Below are positions 1 through 10,950 of a DNA stretch of 64,000 bases, piece by piece (the stretch's first letter is position 1; each line of letters opens with the position of its first letter). A model generated the notes under the pieces. The model was not told the origin of the DNA, did no database searches, and saw only the letters and a list, made by a program, of their open reading frames with translations. Where the stretch lies: positions 134,171,929 through 134,235,928 of the forward strand of contig NC_088911.1 of the NCBI RefSeq assembly GCF_963576675.1. Reading direction: 5' to 3'. The DNA is from Euphorbia lathyris (lineage: Eukaryota; Streptophyta; Magnoliopsida; Malpighiales; Euphorbiaceae). Made by a program: the position numbers and the translations under genes.

Positions 1-596
1 AGAACAACTAAAATGGTTGAAATAGACGTTTGCATAAGTGAAATAATTTGTTATCTATGTGCCTTATGTCAACTTAGTTGCACTCGTCATTTCTATGTAT
101 CGCAGCTTCTTATGGTTCATTATTCCTTCGAACCATTAGAATGATCTCTTGTCACCCACTAGAACTATGATTTCTTTATCTTGAACTATTTTCTTTGGTT
201 ACTACTACTTCCCTCTATCCCTTAATCTGTTCTGACAAAAACAGAGTTATGATTTAGTGGTAATCAATGGAAATACTAGATAAACAAGTGCTTTGATTGT
301 CATTTGGAAATGAACAATCGCTTGTCATATTTATGAAGATTATAGCTTACTACAGTAATCTATTTTTTTTTAGAACTCAAAGTTGGAATAGGGTAAATTA
401 ATTGCGGGTTTAATTATTAGATTTTGTAAAGGTTGGGGACTCATTTGCTAATTTAAAGAGAATATGGCTAATTGATTTTGACTCTATCATTTAAGGGAGA
501 AAATAAAGAGGTGTTTCAATTTTTTAGATTTGTATTTGACTACAATTTTTATTTGTAGGGTCTTTTTAGTTCAGTTGTCATTACATAGTATTGTTG
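1..596. other. AT-rich intergenic DNA, nothing recognised
   Basis: No reading frame, structural RNA or terminal repeats that I can support. It is AT-rich and probably old repeat-derived spacer. Confidence 0.5.
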
Positions 597-599
597 TTA

Positions 600-957
600 G
601 AGCATGTCTAATGGTGGCACCACCAATATGGTGCCACCTAGACATAAATGAGGTCCAAAAGTAACAAGCCAGTAGAGAAGGCTTGTAACTTTAGTATTTT
701 TTTTGGCTAAAATAAATTTAAAAATAAATAAAAATTAGTAGTTAATCAGTAAAAGTAAGATAGTGGAGGCTTTGGCTTTCCTCTGTACACTCACAAAAAC
801 AATAAAAAATATTAAAATATTTATGGTGGCAGAAAAAAATTACAAAGTTCAAGATTTGAAAGTTACTACTTTATGTAACTTACATAAATTGAGAACACCC
901 ATATAACTTGCACTCTAATGGTTGGGTGTTGCAAGCAAACACCCATTAGAGTTGCTC
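600..957. mobile_element. Tourist-like MITE (PIF/Harbinger type), TSD TTA
   Basis: A 358-bp element bounded by imperfect terminal inverted repeats: GAGCATGTCTAATGG on the left and, on the other strand from the right end, GAGCAACTCTAATGG. TTA flanks it on both sides (597-599 and 958-960). No coding capacity is seen. A TTA target duplication and a GAGCA- start are typical of Tourist-like PIF/Harbinger MITEs, and a second one with similar termini lies at 9665-10044. Confidence 0.75.
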
Positions 958-1380
958 TTAGCAACTTGATAATTGTTATTATTGATAATTGTTGATATTT
1001 ACTAGATTTCTTTCAAAATAATAAACAACAACTACTTTTAAATCTTAAATAAACATTTTATATTTTAAATTTTGGAGTAAAACAATAAACAAAATCTATA
1101 AAAAAAATACAGAACTAAAATAACACTTAGGACTCGTTTGAGAAATCTATCCGCTTGTGTGAGAATTTATCGTCTCTCCACCTTTGTGAGATTCTGTTTT
1201 CTCTATTTTTGCCAGTTTTATTTTTTCGTAAAAGTATATGTTTTATCTATTTTGTACGTTCGAATGGAGGGAAGATTTGAGCATCTGAGGCATAGAACAA
1301 AGTCTTAGATCTAGGAAGGGGCGAACGGAGGATACAATTACAGGGGCCAAAATTTTAATAATTTTGCTAGACTATGTTGG

Positions 1381-1632
1381 TGTTGAGAATTGATTTGAAT
1401 TGATTCAAACTGACTTGGTCCTTTTATTAGTTGTTATCTGAGATTTGTTTTTTCTTGATTTACTGAGTTATAGTACCGTTAGAATATCTTAATTAGTTGA
1501 GCATTTTTAGCTAATTAGTTTCTTTATAAGCTCTATATATGGGCACTTGTTTCTCCTCTTTTAATAACCGCTAATAAAGTTCACAAGTTTCTCATAAGCT
1601 TCTCAATTTCCTTTATCATTTATTCTGTGTCT
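1381..1632 (+). repeat. Left LTR of gutted Copia, 3'-truncated
   Basis: Matches 1893-2144 with few substitutions. It stops at GTGTCT and lacks the last ~17 bp present in the right copy. Confidence 0.75.
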
Positions 1633-1892
1633 AATAAAGAGAAGCAACTCAGATTTTTTTTATAATAAAGCGACAATTTTTATGACTAGAAACCCAGCTT
1701 TCCATAACAGAACCAACCATATCGAAATTCGTATTCACTTCATCAGAGATCTTGTAGTTAGAGGGAAATTGATTTATTATACCGCAACACAAAGCAGCAA
1801 GTAGCTGACATCTTCATTAAGTCTCTTCCTAGTGAGAAACATGTTTATTTCAGATCTCGTATTAGTGTTTGTAGGTTTGAATCAAGAGGTGC

Positions 1893-2161
1893 TGTTGAGA
1901 ATTGATTTGAATTGATTCAAACTGACTTGGTCCTTTTATTAGTTGTTATCTGAGATTTGTTTTTCCTTGATTTATTGAGTTATAGTGCCGTTAGAATATC
2001 TTAATTAGTTGAGCATTTTTAGCTAATCAGTTTCTTTGTAAGCTCTATATATGGGCACTTGTTTCTCCTCTTTTAATAACTACTAATAAAGTTCACAAGT
2101 TTCTCATAAGCTTCTCAATTTCCTTTATCATTTCTTTTGTGTCTATTTGCAATTTCTAACA
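1893..2161 (+). repeat. Right LTR of gutted Copia
   Basis: Complete LTR with TG...CA ends (TGTTGAGA...TTCTAACA), preceded by the short purine tract AAGAGG. Confidence 0.75.
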
Positions 2162-2289
2162 GTTAGGAGGCATTTGGGGATTTTGATGAGAGTTAAAATC
2201 ATTCATATATCATACTAAAAAGTATTTTTGGACTGACTGGGGGGTCAAGGCCCTCACCCCAACCATAATATTGATTCGTCATTAGATCT

Positions 2290-3030
2290 AGGTATTACTC
2301 CATATAATATCCCTAAGATAGAAAATGGGCTATGCCTCGTGGGAAAACTTATGTCATATAAGCCTGTTAATTTTACTGATATAAAGCACAAAACAATTAG
2401 TCTTTGGTTCCAAGGAGGGGTATCATGATTCAGAGATTGTTCTGAATCTCTTCACTTTTGAATTTTTCCATGTGGTTGGTAAATATAAGGTCATTGTTGG
2501 GTGGGTCATTGGTCTTTTGATAATCACCTTCTAGTTATGAATGTATTGAATGATTGTATATTCCCTAAGGAAGTTCCTTTGGATTTTTTGGATTTCTTTA
2601 TACAAGTTAATGGGTTACTTGTTGGTTACATGTCAGGGAGTATTAGGAAACAAATAGAGGACTTTATTATAGAGTTCATTGAGTATGATTTAAATAACAA
2701 GATTGAGGTTAGGATGCAATACATGAAAATCAAAGTTAGAATTAATGTTTGCAAACCTATGAAGCGATTAAAGAATATTAAGAAGTCTTAGAGTGAATGG
2801 TCGATTATCTCGTTCAAGTGCGAGAGGCTTGGTAACTTTTGTTACTTATGTGGAAAATAAGGGCATGTAGATCGCTTTTGTGAAAAGTTGTTTGATAGTC
2901 ATTTTGTGGAGTTGAAGAAATAGTGGGGGGCTCAAAGCTCCTACATAAAGGATGGGGGAGCATATCAGAGCTAGATGGCTACGTGAAACTAGCAGCGGTG
3001 GTGGTAACAGTAGGGGAGAGTGCATGAATT
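2290..3030 (+). pseudogene. LINE ORF1 (gag-like, DUF4283/zinc-knuckle) remnant
   Basis: The longest open piece (2501-2791, 96 codons) resembles the plant LINE-associated DUF4283 region: a hydrophobic FxQVxGLxxGYM-like motif followed by a basic VRINVxKPxKR stretch. Just downstream, across a stop, is a CCHC knuckle (CYLCG, then GH, then DRFC; about 2840-2885) with a stop codon inside it. Several stops and frame changes mark it as dead. No RT follows, so this is an isolated ORF1 fragment. Confidence 0.6.
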
Positions 3031-3643
3031 TCACTTTACAATTTCCTAACAATCATCTTAATCATATCGTAATCTAGTTATTCCCTTCAATATAAGAGAG
3101 ACCATGAGTTTCCTGATATTCCTATAGCAAATTTATAATATATCTGACATACCACCTAGGATAGATGAGTTGGTATTCCATGCCCATTTATAATGTGACA
3201 AGTATTACCATAAAGACACATATGGTAAAAAAAACTTAAATCTTAGAATCACGTGTTTATTGAAAAACTTAAAATATAACAAAGTTTTAATAACCCTAAA
3301 TTAGTTTTAATTTCCAATTTTTCATAGGTCATAGGTCATATGTCTGCGATTGTTTACTTTTACTCTACCAACAATTCACATGTATAAGTCCTCTCTCTAT
3401 TTCATACCTATATGCTTATTTAAGCATTATCTAATCTTAGTTAGATCATGATATATCGTACCAACTCCAAATTAATTATATTGTATAAGTCATACCTTAT
3501 TATTGCACGAAAAATTAATTACAAATACTTTAAAAGCCATCACCTTATTATACCATTAAAATTCAATATGAAAAGGTGTTATATTCCACCATGTTCCATT
3601 AAGAGTCAATAGTGTATGCGATTTCTTTTATATGATTATATTC

Positions 3644-4200
3644 TGATATCACCTGGTTGAATTTACGTCGGAGCTCCACCTGTGGGGGGGGGCGCCGTTG
3701 GGTTCGGCCGGGGGGACTTCGCTACTAAAGTCAGTAAAGTATAGAAAATGATAAACCTAAAGCACGAAGAATGGTATTGAAAAAAGTGTGTACCTCAATA
3801 GCTTAGGGTGCAAGGCTATTTATACTAAGATAATTGTAACCATCAATCTTGTAACTAAAAGTCTCCATTAATGCCACATTAATGGTAGTTACTAAGTTCA
3901 TTCAAGTATGGTTGTTAGCTCATTAAAGGAGTTATTACTTGTCATTAGTGGTTTCGATTTCCATATGGGAAGACGGCGCCGAGATCCTTTGGACATATCG
4001 ATGTCAGATGGCGGGCCTTCCAAGGCATGACGGTTGTGAGCCTCTTTTAAGATCTCTAGTCTTTATGAGGCGTATCGGTGATCAAGAGATCCTACGTGGC
4101 GTATAGCTTGCGTCATACGCCATACAGCAGGCGTATCCTTCGGACGTAGCCAATGGCTAAATGCTGCTTTGGTCCATTGATTCTGTGAAGCTTTACATAT
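3644..4200 (-). repeat. LTR fragment, same family as 39020-39775
   Basis: Begins TGATATCACC and contains the CGTTGGGTTCGGCCGGGG block and a CTATTTATACTA stretch (a TATA box on the minus strand). These occur in the same order and spacing in the LTR at 39020-39775. The right end is uncertain because similarity fades near 4200. Likely a Gypsy-type LTR on the minus strand, inserted into the FAR1-like pseudogene. Confidence 0.5.
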
Positions 4201-4738
4201 ATAATAGATATAATACATATTTTTTTACTGAATTTTGCCTTCCTAAAAATAATTTTAGCGTATTAATTACAATTTCAAAAAAAAAAGTATCACGGTGGAA
4301 ATCCACAATTTATTTTAATTTATTTTAATTTATTTTGTCTCCTCAATACAATTTATTTATTCAGTTTAACAAGAAGATATAATCATTCTTGTTAAAATAC
4401 GTCAAACACTAGAAACAAGAACGGGTTGTGGGGCAATGATCTGTTTTACAGTCGAAGATGGTAATTGGACAGTGACAAGTTTTGTTTCAACTCACAATCA
4501 TGAGCTTGTATTCAATTGAGAAGTTCACACGTTGCGATTGAATAAGAAATTTACCTCTTCAAAAACTAATGTAATTAATCAAATGGTAGATGCATGTAAT
4601 AAATCATTTTTTTTTATTATATTCTATTATTATATGTTTATTACATATTATTAAAAAATAATATTTATCATATATTAAATCCAGGTTTAAGAACAATAGA
4701 CACCTTCTCATATATGTCCAAAGAAGTTGGAGGAGATG

Positions 4739-4988
4739 TGTTAGAATGATCCAAAATAAGTTGTTAAACATGTCCTATTTCCATGTTATTAGTTTAGTTG
4801 ACTAAATCAATTTGTTAATGGGATCATGGTTTGATATTATTGTTGATTTTCTAAGTTGCTTATAAGCCTATATAGTAGGCATATGATGTACGGTTTTTAG
4901 TGTGCAGAACATTAGCAGATTAAATAAAATCATTAGCACCATTTTTTTCTTATTATTTCTTTTATACTCTTCTCAAAAAAACTAAACA
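4739..4988 (+). repeat. 5' LTR of gag-only Copia
   Basis: 250 bp, TGTTAGAATG...AACTAAACA, followed after AT by the tRNA-Met primer-binding site. Confidence 0.85.
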
Positions 4989-5049
4989 ATTGGTATCAGA
5001 GCCTTAAGGATCTTGAGGGACTTGTGGGTGTTGAAGAGGCGCAAAAAAA

Positions 5050-5906
5050 ATGGCAAACAACACATCAATTCTTTCTCCTCCAATTTTTAATAGCAAAAAT
5101 TACCAAATTTGGATTGTTAAAATGAAAGCTCATCTGAGAGGTTTGGGTTTATGGCAGTGAGTTGAATTTGAGAGGGAGATACCACCTCTTGGAAACAATC
5201 CAATACTAAATCAAATCAGAACTCATGAATATGAATTAACAAATGCTCCAAAATCTTTATCAATAATTCATGTTGCTATCTCAGAATCAATTTTCACAAA
5301 AATTATGATTTGTGAAATAGGAAAATAGACTTAGGATAAATTGAAAGAACTTTACCAAGACAATAAAAGAACAAGGAGGATGTTGGTCTTGAATCTCAAA
5401 AGGAATTTAAAGACTCTAAGTATGAAAGAAAAAGAATCGACTCATGAGTATTATGACAAATTGATGGAGATGGTGAACAAAATTCGGTTGATGGGAGAAG
5501 ATCTACCAGACAGTAGAATTCTAGAAAAATTATTTGTGAGCTTGCCTGAAAGGTTTGAAGCAAAACTGTCATCTTTTGAAGATTCAAGAGATATAAGTAA
5601 ATTATCTTTATCCGAATTAATTAATTCTTTGCAGGCTCAAAAACAAAGAAAGACAATGAGAAATGGAGAAAATGAACAAGTGGTTGATGAAGCTTTTTTG
5701 TCAAACCTTCAAAAGGAAAAATGAAAATTCCCCAGTGTGGTCATTGTGAGAAACATGATCACGAAGAAAAAGACCGTTGGCACAAAGGGAAGCCTCAGCG
5801 TTTCAAATGCAAGAAATTTGAGCACATTCAAAGAAATTGCAGAAATAATAAAATAGAAGAAAATGTCAATTTGACATATGATTTTGATGAAGAATTATCA
5901 TTTTAA
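5050..5906 (+). pseudogene. Copia gag with zinc knuckle, stop-interrupted
   Basis: The start MANNTS at 5050 is followed by the plant Copia gag pattern (FNSKNYQIWIVKMKAHLRGLGLW) and a stop at the next codon. Reading continues to a UBN2-like segment at 5341-5724 (MLVLNLKRNLKTLSMKE, then LPERFEAKLSSFE) and a degenerate CCHC knuckle at 5800-5845 (FKCKKFEHIQRNC, second Cys lost). Gag packages retrotransposon RNA into particles. This copy could not make a full Gag. Confidence 0.75.
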
Positions 5907-6042
5907 TATTGGAGAGAAGTGCTCCAATAATTGAAGGTGGGTGAGAAGTGTACCAAGATGAAGTTTTGTAGAGAGGTGCACTAATAATAGAATGGTGATG
6001 AGAAGTACATCATCAAGAACAATTTTGAACCAGTGGGAATAT

Positions 6043-6284
6043 TGTTAGAATGATTCAAAATAAGTTGTTAAACATGTCATATTTCCATGTTATTAGTTTA
6101 GCTGACTAAATCAATTTGTTAGTGGAATCATGGTTTGATATTTATTGCTAATTTTTCTCCTTTTAAGTTGTTTATAAGCCTATATAATAAGCATATGATG
6201 TACGGTTTTTAGTGTGCAGAACATACCGATTAAATAAAATCGTTAGCACCATTTTTTATTATTTCTTTTATACTCAACCCAACA
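6043..6284 (+). repeat. 3' LTR of gag-only Copia
   Basis: Same TGTTAGAATG start as the 5' LTR, ends CCCAACA, then TSD AGATG. A purine-rich AGTGGGAATAT tract precedes it. Confidence 0.85.
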
Positions 6285-7000
6285 AGATGGACATTCGGTA
6301 TTTATATAAAAAAAGGTGTTATAATTATGTTCATCATAAAAAGATGTCATTGATTAAAGTCGGGGATTCACAAAGTCTTGTAAATCATTTCGAGGAATGT
6401 CAAGCCGAAGATGGTATTTTTTTATACAACATAATTTGATTAAGAGAAAAGGATGACTGTTTTTTCCTGGAGAGATGGTAGATCTAGGATCAATTATGAC
6501 TGTTTTGGTGATGTCATTGTGTTTGACACCACATACCGCACAAACAAATACAATTTAATATGTGCTCTATTTATGAGTGTTAATCATCACATGAAAAATG
6601 TCATGTTTGCTTGTGCTTTTTTATTATATGCGACAATACCCTCTTTTATACGGTTGTTCAAATCATTTCCGAAGACAATGAGAGATAAGACACCACAAAC
6701 CATATTTACTGATCAAGATAAAGCAATGACAAATGTTATATTTGTAGTTTTCCTAGAGACACGTCATCATTTATGTATATGACATATATCACAAAATGTT
6801 CCATCTCACTTAGATGGTCTCATTTCTAATAAAGAATTGTAACTTTTATTTATAAGATGTTACATAGATGTAAATCTGAAGAGGAATTTGACAAGGTGTG
6901 GAACAAAATTTTCGAATCATTTGAAGAGTTTGAAAACACAAATGGTTGAAAATACTATACAATATTCGTCAGAAATTGTGTAAAATTTTAAATAAAGATG

Positions 7001-7343
7001 TTTTTTCTGTTGGAATTTTAAACAAAGACATATTTGTAATTTTTTATATATATTATATGTTTTCACCTTCTATTTGAATGTGAATAAAATATAATTCTTT
7101 AGATGAAAAACGAAGGGACTACCGATTCAAATATGTCTTTTACATGCCTGATGCAAAATATTAATTCATTGAATTTTTCATAGACAAAATTATTTGACAA
7201 ACAGTATTTTTCTTTGTATTGTTATTATAACTAGCTAAGAAACCTCCATGTAGTTCGTGCTCTAGGTGAGTTGCTTAAGGCTCACAATCCTGATATTGTT
7301 TTCTAGATTGAGACCCTTGACAACTAAGCAAACATATTAGAAC
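7001..7343. other. AT-rich spacer, nothing recognised
   Basis: Sequence beyond the recognisable end of the FAR1-like pseudogene. No frame or repeat identified. Confidence 0.4.
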
Positions 7344-7351
7344 ATTATAAC

Positions 7352-7896
7352 TAGGGATGGTAACATGTATTACACCCGCGGGTACCCAACACTATCTGAC
7401 CCTAATGGGACTACCTGTATCCTGTATAAAAGGGTATAAGACGGGTATGTGATCAAAACCATTACCCGTGATGGATATGGGAATACCTCCCAAGTTACCC
7501 GTTACCCGTCAGAAATCTCTTATATATTAAAAATATTATTGTTTTTTAGATGCAAGATGTTGGATTCAAACCATAATTTTTTGTTCTTCAAGCATTGCGT
7601 GATACTATTAATCTATTTTATTTTTATTAATTAAGGTTCAATTTGTTCAATTTTAGATGAATGATTTATTAAATTCATACTTTGTTAAATTTCAAAATTT
7701 GTAATATTTTTTGTTTTATATATTGCTTTTTAACGGGTAAAGGTACCCGCCGGTACCCGTAAATTAAATGGGACGGTATGAGATGCAAAAGGTGTACCCA
7801 TTAGGGTAATGGCACGTGTACGGATAATGGAAAAATAAACAGGTAACAATTTGGGATTGACACTACCTGTGGGTACCTTACCCATTGTCATCTCCA
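7352..7896. mobile_element. hAT-like MITE with near-perfect 8-bp TSD
   Basis: A 545-bp element with imperfect inverted ends (TAGGGATGGTAAC at the left; TGGAGATGACAAT read from the right) and 8-bp flanks ATTATAAC/ATTACAAC (one mismatch). Both subterminal regions carry repeats of GGTACCC and GGGTAA in alternating orientation, as seen in some plant hAT MITE families. No transposase. Confidence 0.7.
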
Positions 7897-8062
7897 ATTA
7901 CAACATGTATAATTGTATATTTCACTAATATGTAACATTTGAAAGGAGTGTGTATCGATAAACCTTGTATCTAACATACACGGTGATATTTTCTATGGGG
8001 ACACTAAAAACATACTTCCCATCTGCTAACCAAACCAAAAATAGAAGAAAAAGATGTTTCTA

Positions 8063-8600
8063 TATGTATATTGTTTCACATCGCATACGACGAGATAGCT
8101 ACATGCCGAAAAACAACTGTACAATCTAAAACGGATATACTGGAAACACATTTTCTATTTGCTTAATTCGTCGCATCTACACAGTAAAATTTTGTATACA
8201 AGTAAATAAAAAAACAGAAGAAATGAAAAGTGAAAATCAATAAAACAATACCAACAAACATATTACATCACATCTATTACATCACATCGTCGGTGATAAA
8301 TGAGAATAGACTTTGTGTACAAACTAAAAACAAAGGAAATGAAAAATAAAAATCAATAAACGATACCTACAAGCATATTATTTCACATCACAGACGAAGT
8401 AGCTCCTTGTTCAGAAATAGTTGTACAATGTAAAACAAATATACTGATAACATATTTTCCGTTTACTTGGTTCGTCGGTTCTACATAGTAAAGTTATGTA
8501 TACGAGTAAATAAAAAAAAAGCAAAAAGAGAAAAGAGAAAATCAACAAATGAACAATACTTACAAACATATTACATCACATAGTGATAGATCGTAAGAGA
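8063..8600. repeat. Diverged ~310-bp tandem duplication
   Basis: The stretch from about 8080 (CATCGCATACGACGAG) repeats from about 8390 (CATCACAGACGAAG) in the same order: GTACAATcTAAAAC, ATACTG, GTTCGTCG, TCTACAtAGTAAA, TACgAGTAAATAAAAA, then CATATTACATCACAT. Identity is moderate, so the duplication is old. Function unknown. Confidence 0.5.
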
Positions 8601-8892
8601 CTTAGCGACGGTAGATGTCAGAGAATTGTGCATCCGAAATGATACATCGCTTTCAAAATAACCAACCAACCAAAAAAAAAACTATCTAGGACGGTGAACT
8701 GGGAACGACAGAATGGAAATGCGTAAGAGGATCAAATGGTAAAGAAGACCGCAAGCGGTAAGATTGCGAAGCTAGAGGAGAGAAGGAAAAAGAGTGAGCA
8801 AACACATGATGTACCAAACACACGATGTAGCGATAGGGAGTTGAGGGACATGAAAATTGAAGTTACAATTTTAATCTCGGCCCAGGAGAGTG

Positions 8893-10329
8893 TAGGGTTG
8901 TGCATCGGTATGAAACCGAACCGAACCAAATAACTAAAAAAAATGAACCGAATTAAATCGAATAATAAAATAAACCGATAGTACACCGAACCGATTTTTA
9001 ACCGTATTAACCGAATTAACAGAATTTTATGACAAAAAATGTCTGCATATTACAAACATGATATTAACAACCATTCTATTCATCCCAAACATCTGCATAT
9101 TTCATTAACCTACATATTCATTCCAAATATCTACTGTTATTTTATTTAGCAGAGAAAGCAAGTAATGGGCCGTTGTTCTTTCATTTTAGAGTGTGTGAAA
9201 AAGTAAGAAGAGGAAATGACTTTTGAAATCAGAGATTATCACTGTTAGTAATTAATTATCACTCTTCTAGGAATTCAAAAAGTCATTTATTTGTGATTAT
9301 TTATGAATCTATTAATTATTAGTAAATGGGAAATTGTGTTGGTTGGAGGTGGAGGAATTTAGCCTTTGTTAAAGTTAAAAATTAACCTTGTTTGAGAGTT
9401 TATAGGATGTAAACAAGGTTAAATGTTTAACTTCGTTTGAGAGTTTAAATATGGAGGGGAAGAAAGTCAAATTTACTCTACAGAGATAAGAAATTTTAAA
9501 AAACTCTACGTTACTCTCATTAACCCCCAATTTGGAAGTTAGAAGAAATAAACATTTAACCTCCATTTACTTTCAAAAAATAACTCTCAAACAAAGTTAA
9601 CTTAATACTTAACCTTTCATTACTCCCATTTATGTCCAATAACCTCCTCCCAAACAAGAACTTAGAGCATCTCCAACAGACTCTTAGTGAACTCTCTAAA
9701 AATAATATAAAAAATTGACTCTTAGTGATTTAAGAGTGGCTAAGATATATCATCTCCAATAATGCTCCTTATATTCCCTCCTTATTTATTATTTTATTAT
9801 TAAAATTATTATTTATTGTTACATTACCAATAGTGTGAGGAGAGAGACTCATCAATAATAAATTATTATTAAAAAATGAAATTAGGAGGTACTAAGAGGT
9901 GGTGAGAGACTCTCTATTAATAGAGAGGATGAAGAGACTCTTAGTGATTTGAGGAGCCACTAAGAGGCTGTTGGAGCTGATTTTTTATTCTCCCTCCTCA
10001 AATTTTAACTTAAAAGCTAATTTAAGAGGCTGTTGGAGATGCTCTTAGGGAATAGGAAACTATTTTTTCTAAATGTTGAAAATAGGAATGGTAGATAATT
10101 ATTTAGAGTTTCTTATTTATAAAAAATAGGAATTAACAATATATAAATAAAATGATATGGTATATATGTATATTCGGTTCGGTTGGGTTTTTAAGTAATT
10201 TTTGTAAAACTGAAGATATTTCTTGAAAACTTAAACCGATTCCGTACTGAACAGTAATAAAACCGAAAATCGAGTTTTAATACGGTTCAGTTCGATTGTA
10301 CGGTTTAAACCGCATAATGCACAATCCTA
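8893..10329. mobile_element. hAT-like element with perfect 8-bp TSD GGAGAGTG
   Basis: A 1,437-bp element with ends TAGGGTTGTGCAT and (from the right) TAGGATTGTGCAT, flanked by identical GGAGAGTG (8885-8892 and 10330-10337). Subterminal regions are rich in CGGTTCGGTT/AACCGAACCG-like motifs on both sides. No transposase frame remains. It holds a Tourist-like MITE (9665-10044), and just before that an internal inverted repeat (about 9380-9605, TTTGAGAGTT/AACTCTCAAA) that may be another small insertion. Its right TSD ends only 20 bp before the MULE TSD. Confidence 0.8.
9665..10044. mobile_element. Tourist-like MITE nested in hAT-like element
   Basis: A 380-bp element with perfect 15-bp inverted ends GAGCATCTCCAACAG and TTA on each side (9662-9664 and 10045-10047). 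Interior is AT-rich with many CTCTTAGT/ACTAAGAG repeats. Confidence 0.85.
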
Positions 10330-10367
10330 GGAGAGTGTAATTGGAAAAAATCTTTCATTTTATTGGT

Positions 10368-10440
10368 GGGCGACTATATACCACCCCCTGTTGACCATAT
10401 TGCCTTTCTCATTATTTCAAACAAGAAATTTGAAAATTCC
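10368..10440 (+). repeat. Left terminal repeat of the MULE
   Basis: GGGCGACTATATACCACCCCC, then TTGACCATATTGCC and TTCTCATT. It is shorter than the right end, which has an extra tandem 18-mer. Confidence 0.75.
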
Positions 10441-10597
10441 AAATCCTCTCTACTTTCTTTCCGTTTTCAAAAAACCGACCTAAAACGACATGGCACCAAA
10501 AGTAGGCAAGGGCAAAGGATACATGGGTATTACGGTAAGTTTTTCTGTTCAAATAATTAACGAATTATTGATTTTTGGGGCTGAAATCGGGGAAAAA

Positions 10598-10950
10598 AAC
10601 CCAGAAATCGCACCAGGCGGGTGCGATTTACTTGTTCTGCCTACGGTGGAACGCACGAACTGTGCGTTCCACCGTAGGTGGAACAAGTACGCGTCGCGCG
10701 AGCCACCTTATGGTGGAGCGTGCGGCGCACGCGCTCCACCGTAAGGTGGATCGCGCGGCGCACGCGTTCCACCGACGGTGGAACGCATATAAGCCGCGCA
10801 CTCCACCTTATGGTGGAGCGCACGGCGCGCCCGTTTGGCCTACGGGCCAAACGTTTGCGGCGCACCAGTCGGCCCTATGGCCGACTGGTGCGCCGCACCC
10901 GTTTGGGCCTTAGGCCAGGTGGTGTAAGCCACCCGCCCAGGCCAAAAAGG
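10598..10950 (+). repeat. GC-rich hairpin array in PMD intron 1
   Basis: A run of inverted repeats in otherwise AT-rich DNA. Examples: 10640-10656 pairs perfectly with 10662-10678 (17 bp, loop GAACT). 10857-10874 pairs perfectly with 10879-10896 (18 bp, loop CTAT). Between them lie pairs built on CCACCTTA/TAAGGTGG, GCGTTCCACCG/CGGTGGAACGC and CGTTTGGCC/GGCCAAACG. It ends GCCACCCGCCCAGGC, a 15-mer also in the right-hand array. It lies wholly within the first intron (10535-11067). Confidence 0.8.

Larger units (their letters stand above)
1381..2161 (+). mobile_element. Internally deleted Copia retrotransposon
   Basis: Two near-identical LTR copies flank about 260 bp. The right LTR (1893-2161) is complete, starting TGTTGAGAATTG and ending TTTCTAACA. 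The left LTR (1381-1632) has lost its last part. The DNA between them still translates, with stops, as the C-terminal end of Copia RNase H (an NPxFHxRTxHIEI-like motif near 1690-1730 and the following HFIRD stretch). The host repeats are GTTGG before and GTTAG after, an imperfect 5-bp TSD. Gag, protease, integrase and RT are gone, so a deletion runs from inside the 5' LTR to the end of pol. Confidence 0.75.
1316..2281. mobile_element. Unclassified DNA-element-like insertion with 11-bp flanking repeats
   Basis: The 11-mer TTAGATCTAGG occurs immediately before (1305-1315) and after (2282-2292) this segment. It splits a decayed LINE ORF1 region. The ends are G/C-rich and only loosely inverted (AAGGGGCGAACGG at the left; TGACGAATCAATATT read from the right). 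Most of the interior is a gutted Copia (1381-2161). The duplicated flank strongly suggests an insertion, but the superfamily is unclear. Confidence 0.5.
4739..6284 (+). mobile_element. Short gag-only Copia element (TR-GAG-like), TSD AGATG
   Basis: A 1,546-bp element with 5' LTR 4739-4988, 3' LTR 6043-6284 and a perfect 5-bp TSD AGATG (4734-4738 and 6285-6289). The primer-binding site TGGTATCAGAGCC starts at 4991, complementary to initiator tRNA-Met. The internal 1.05 kb has only a gag region and no protease, integrase, RT or RNase H. This fits a non-autonomous terminal-repeat retrotransposon with a GAG domain. It landed inside the FAR1-like pseudogene. Confidence 0.85.
3150..7000 (+). pseudogene. 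FAR1/FHY3-like (MULE transposase-derived) pseudogene, split by two LTR insertions
   Basis: Pieces of one FAR1-family protein appear in order. The N-terminal PPRIDELVFHAHL motif is near 3155-3195. The FAR1 DNA-binding domain (TRTGC, then VEDGNW, then THNHEL) is at 4400-4520. After the Copia insertion come a linker at 6285-6440 and the MULE transposase core at 6453-6840 (DGRSRINYDCFGDVIVFDTTYRTN with the first catalytic Asp, IFTDQDKAM with the second, then HISQN and HLDGLISN). Stops and frameshifts occur throughout. In plants these proteins are light-signalling transcription factors domesticated from MULE transposases. Whether this copy was a host gene or a transposon gene cannot be decided here. 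Confidence 0.75.

Noticed and set aside
8736..8933. A 65-codon frame starting MVKKTASGKIAKLEERRKKSEQ
   Set aside because: Charged low-complexity, runs into the hAT-like element, no conserved motif or gene context. Probably chance.
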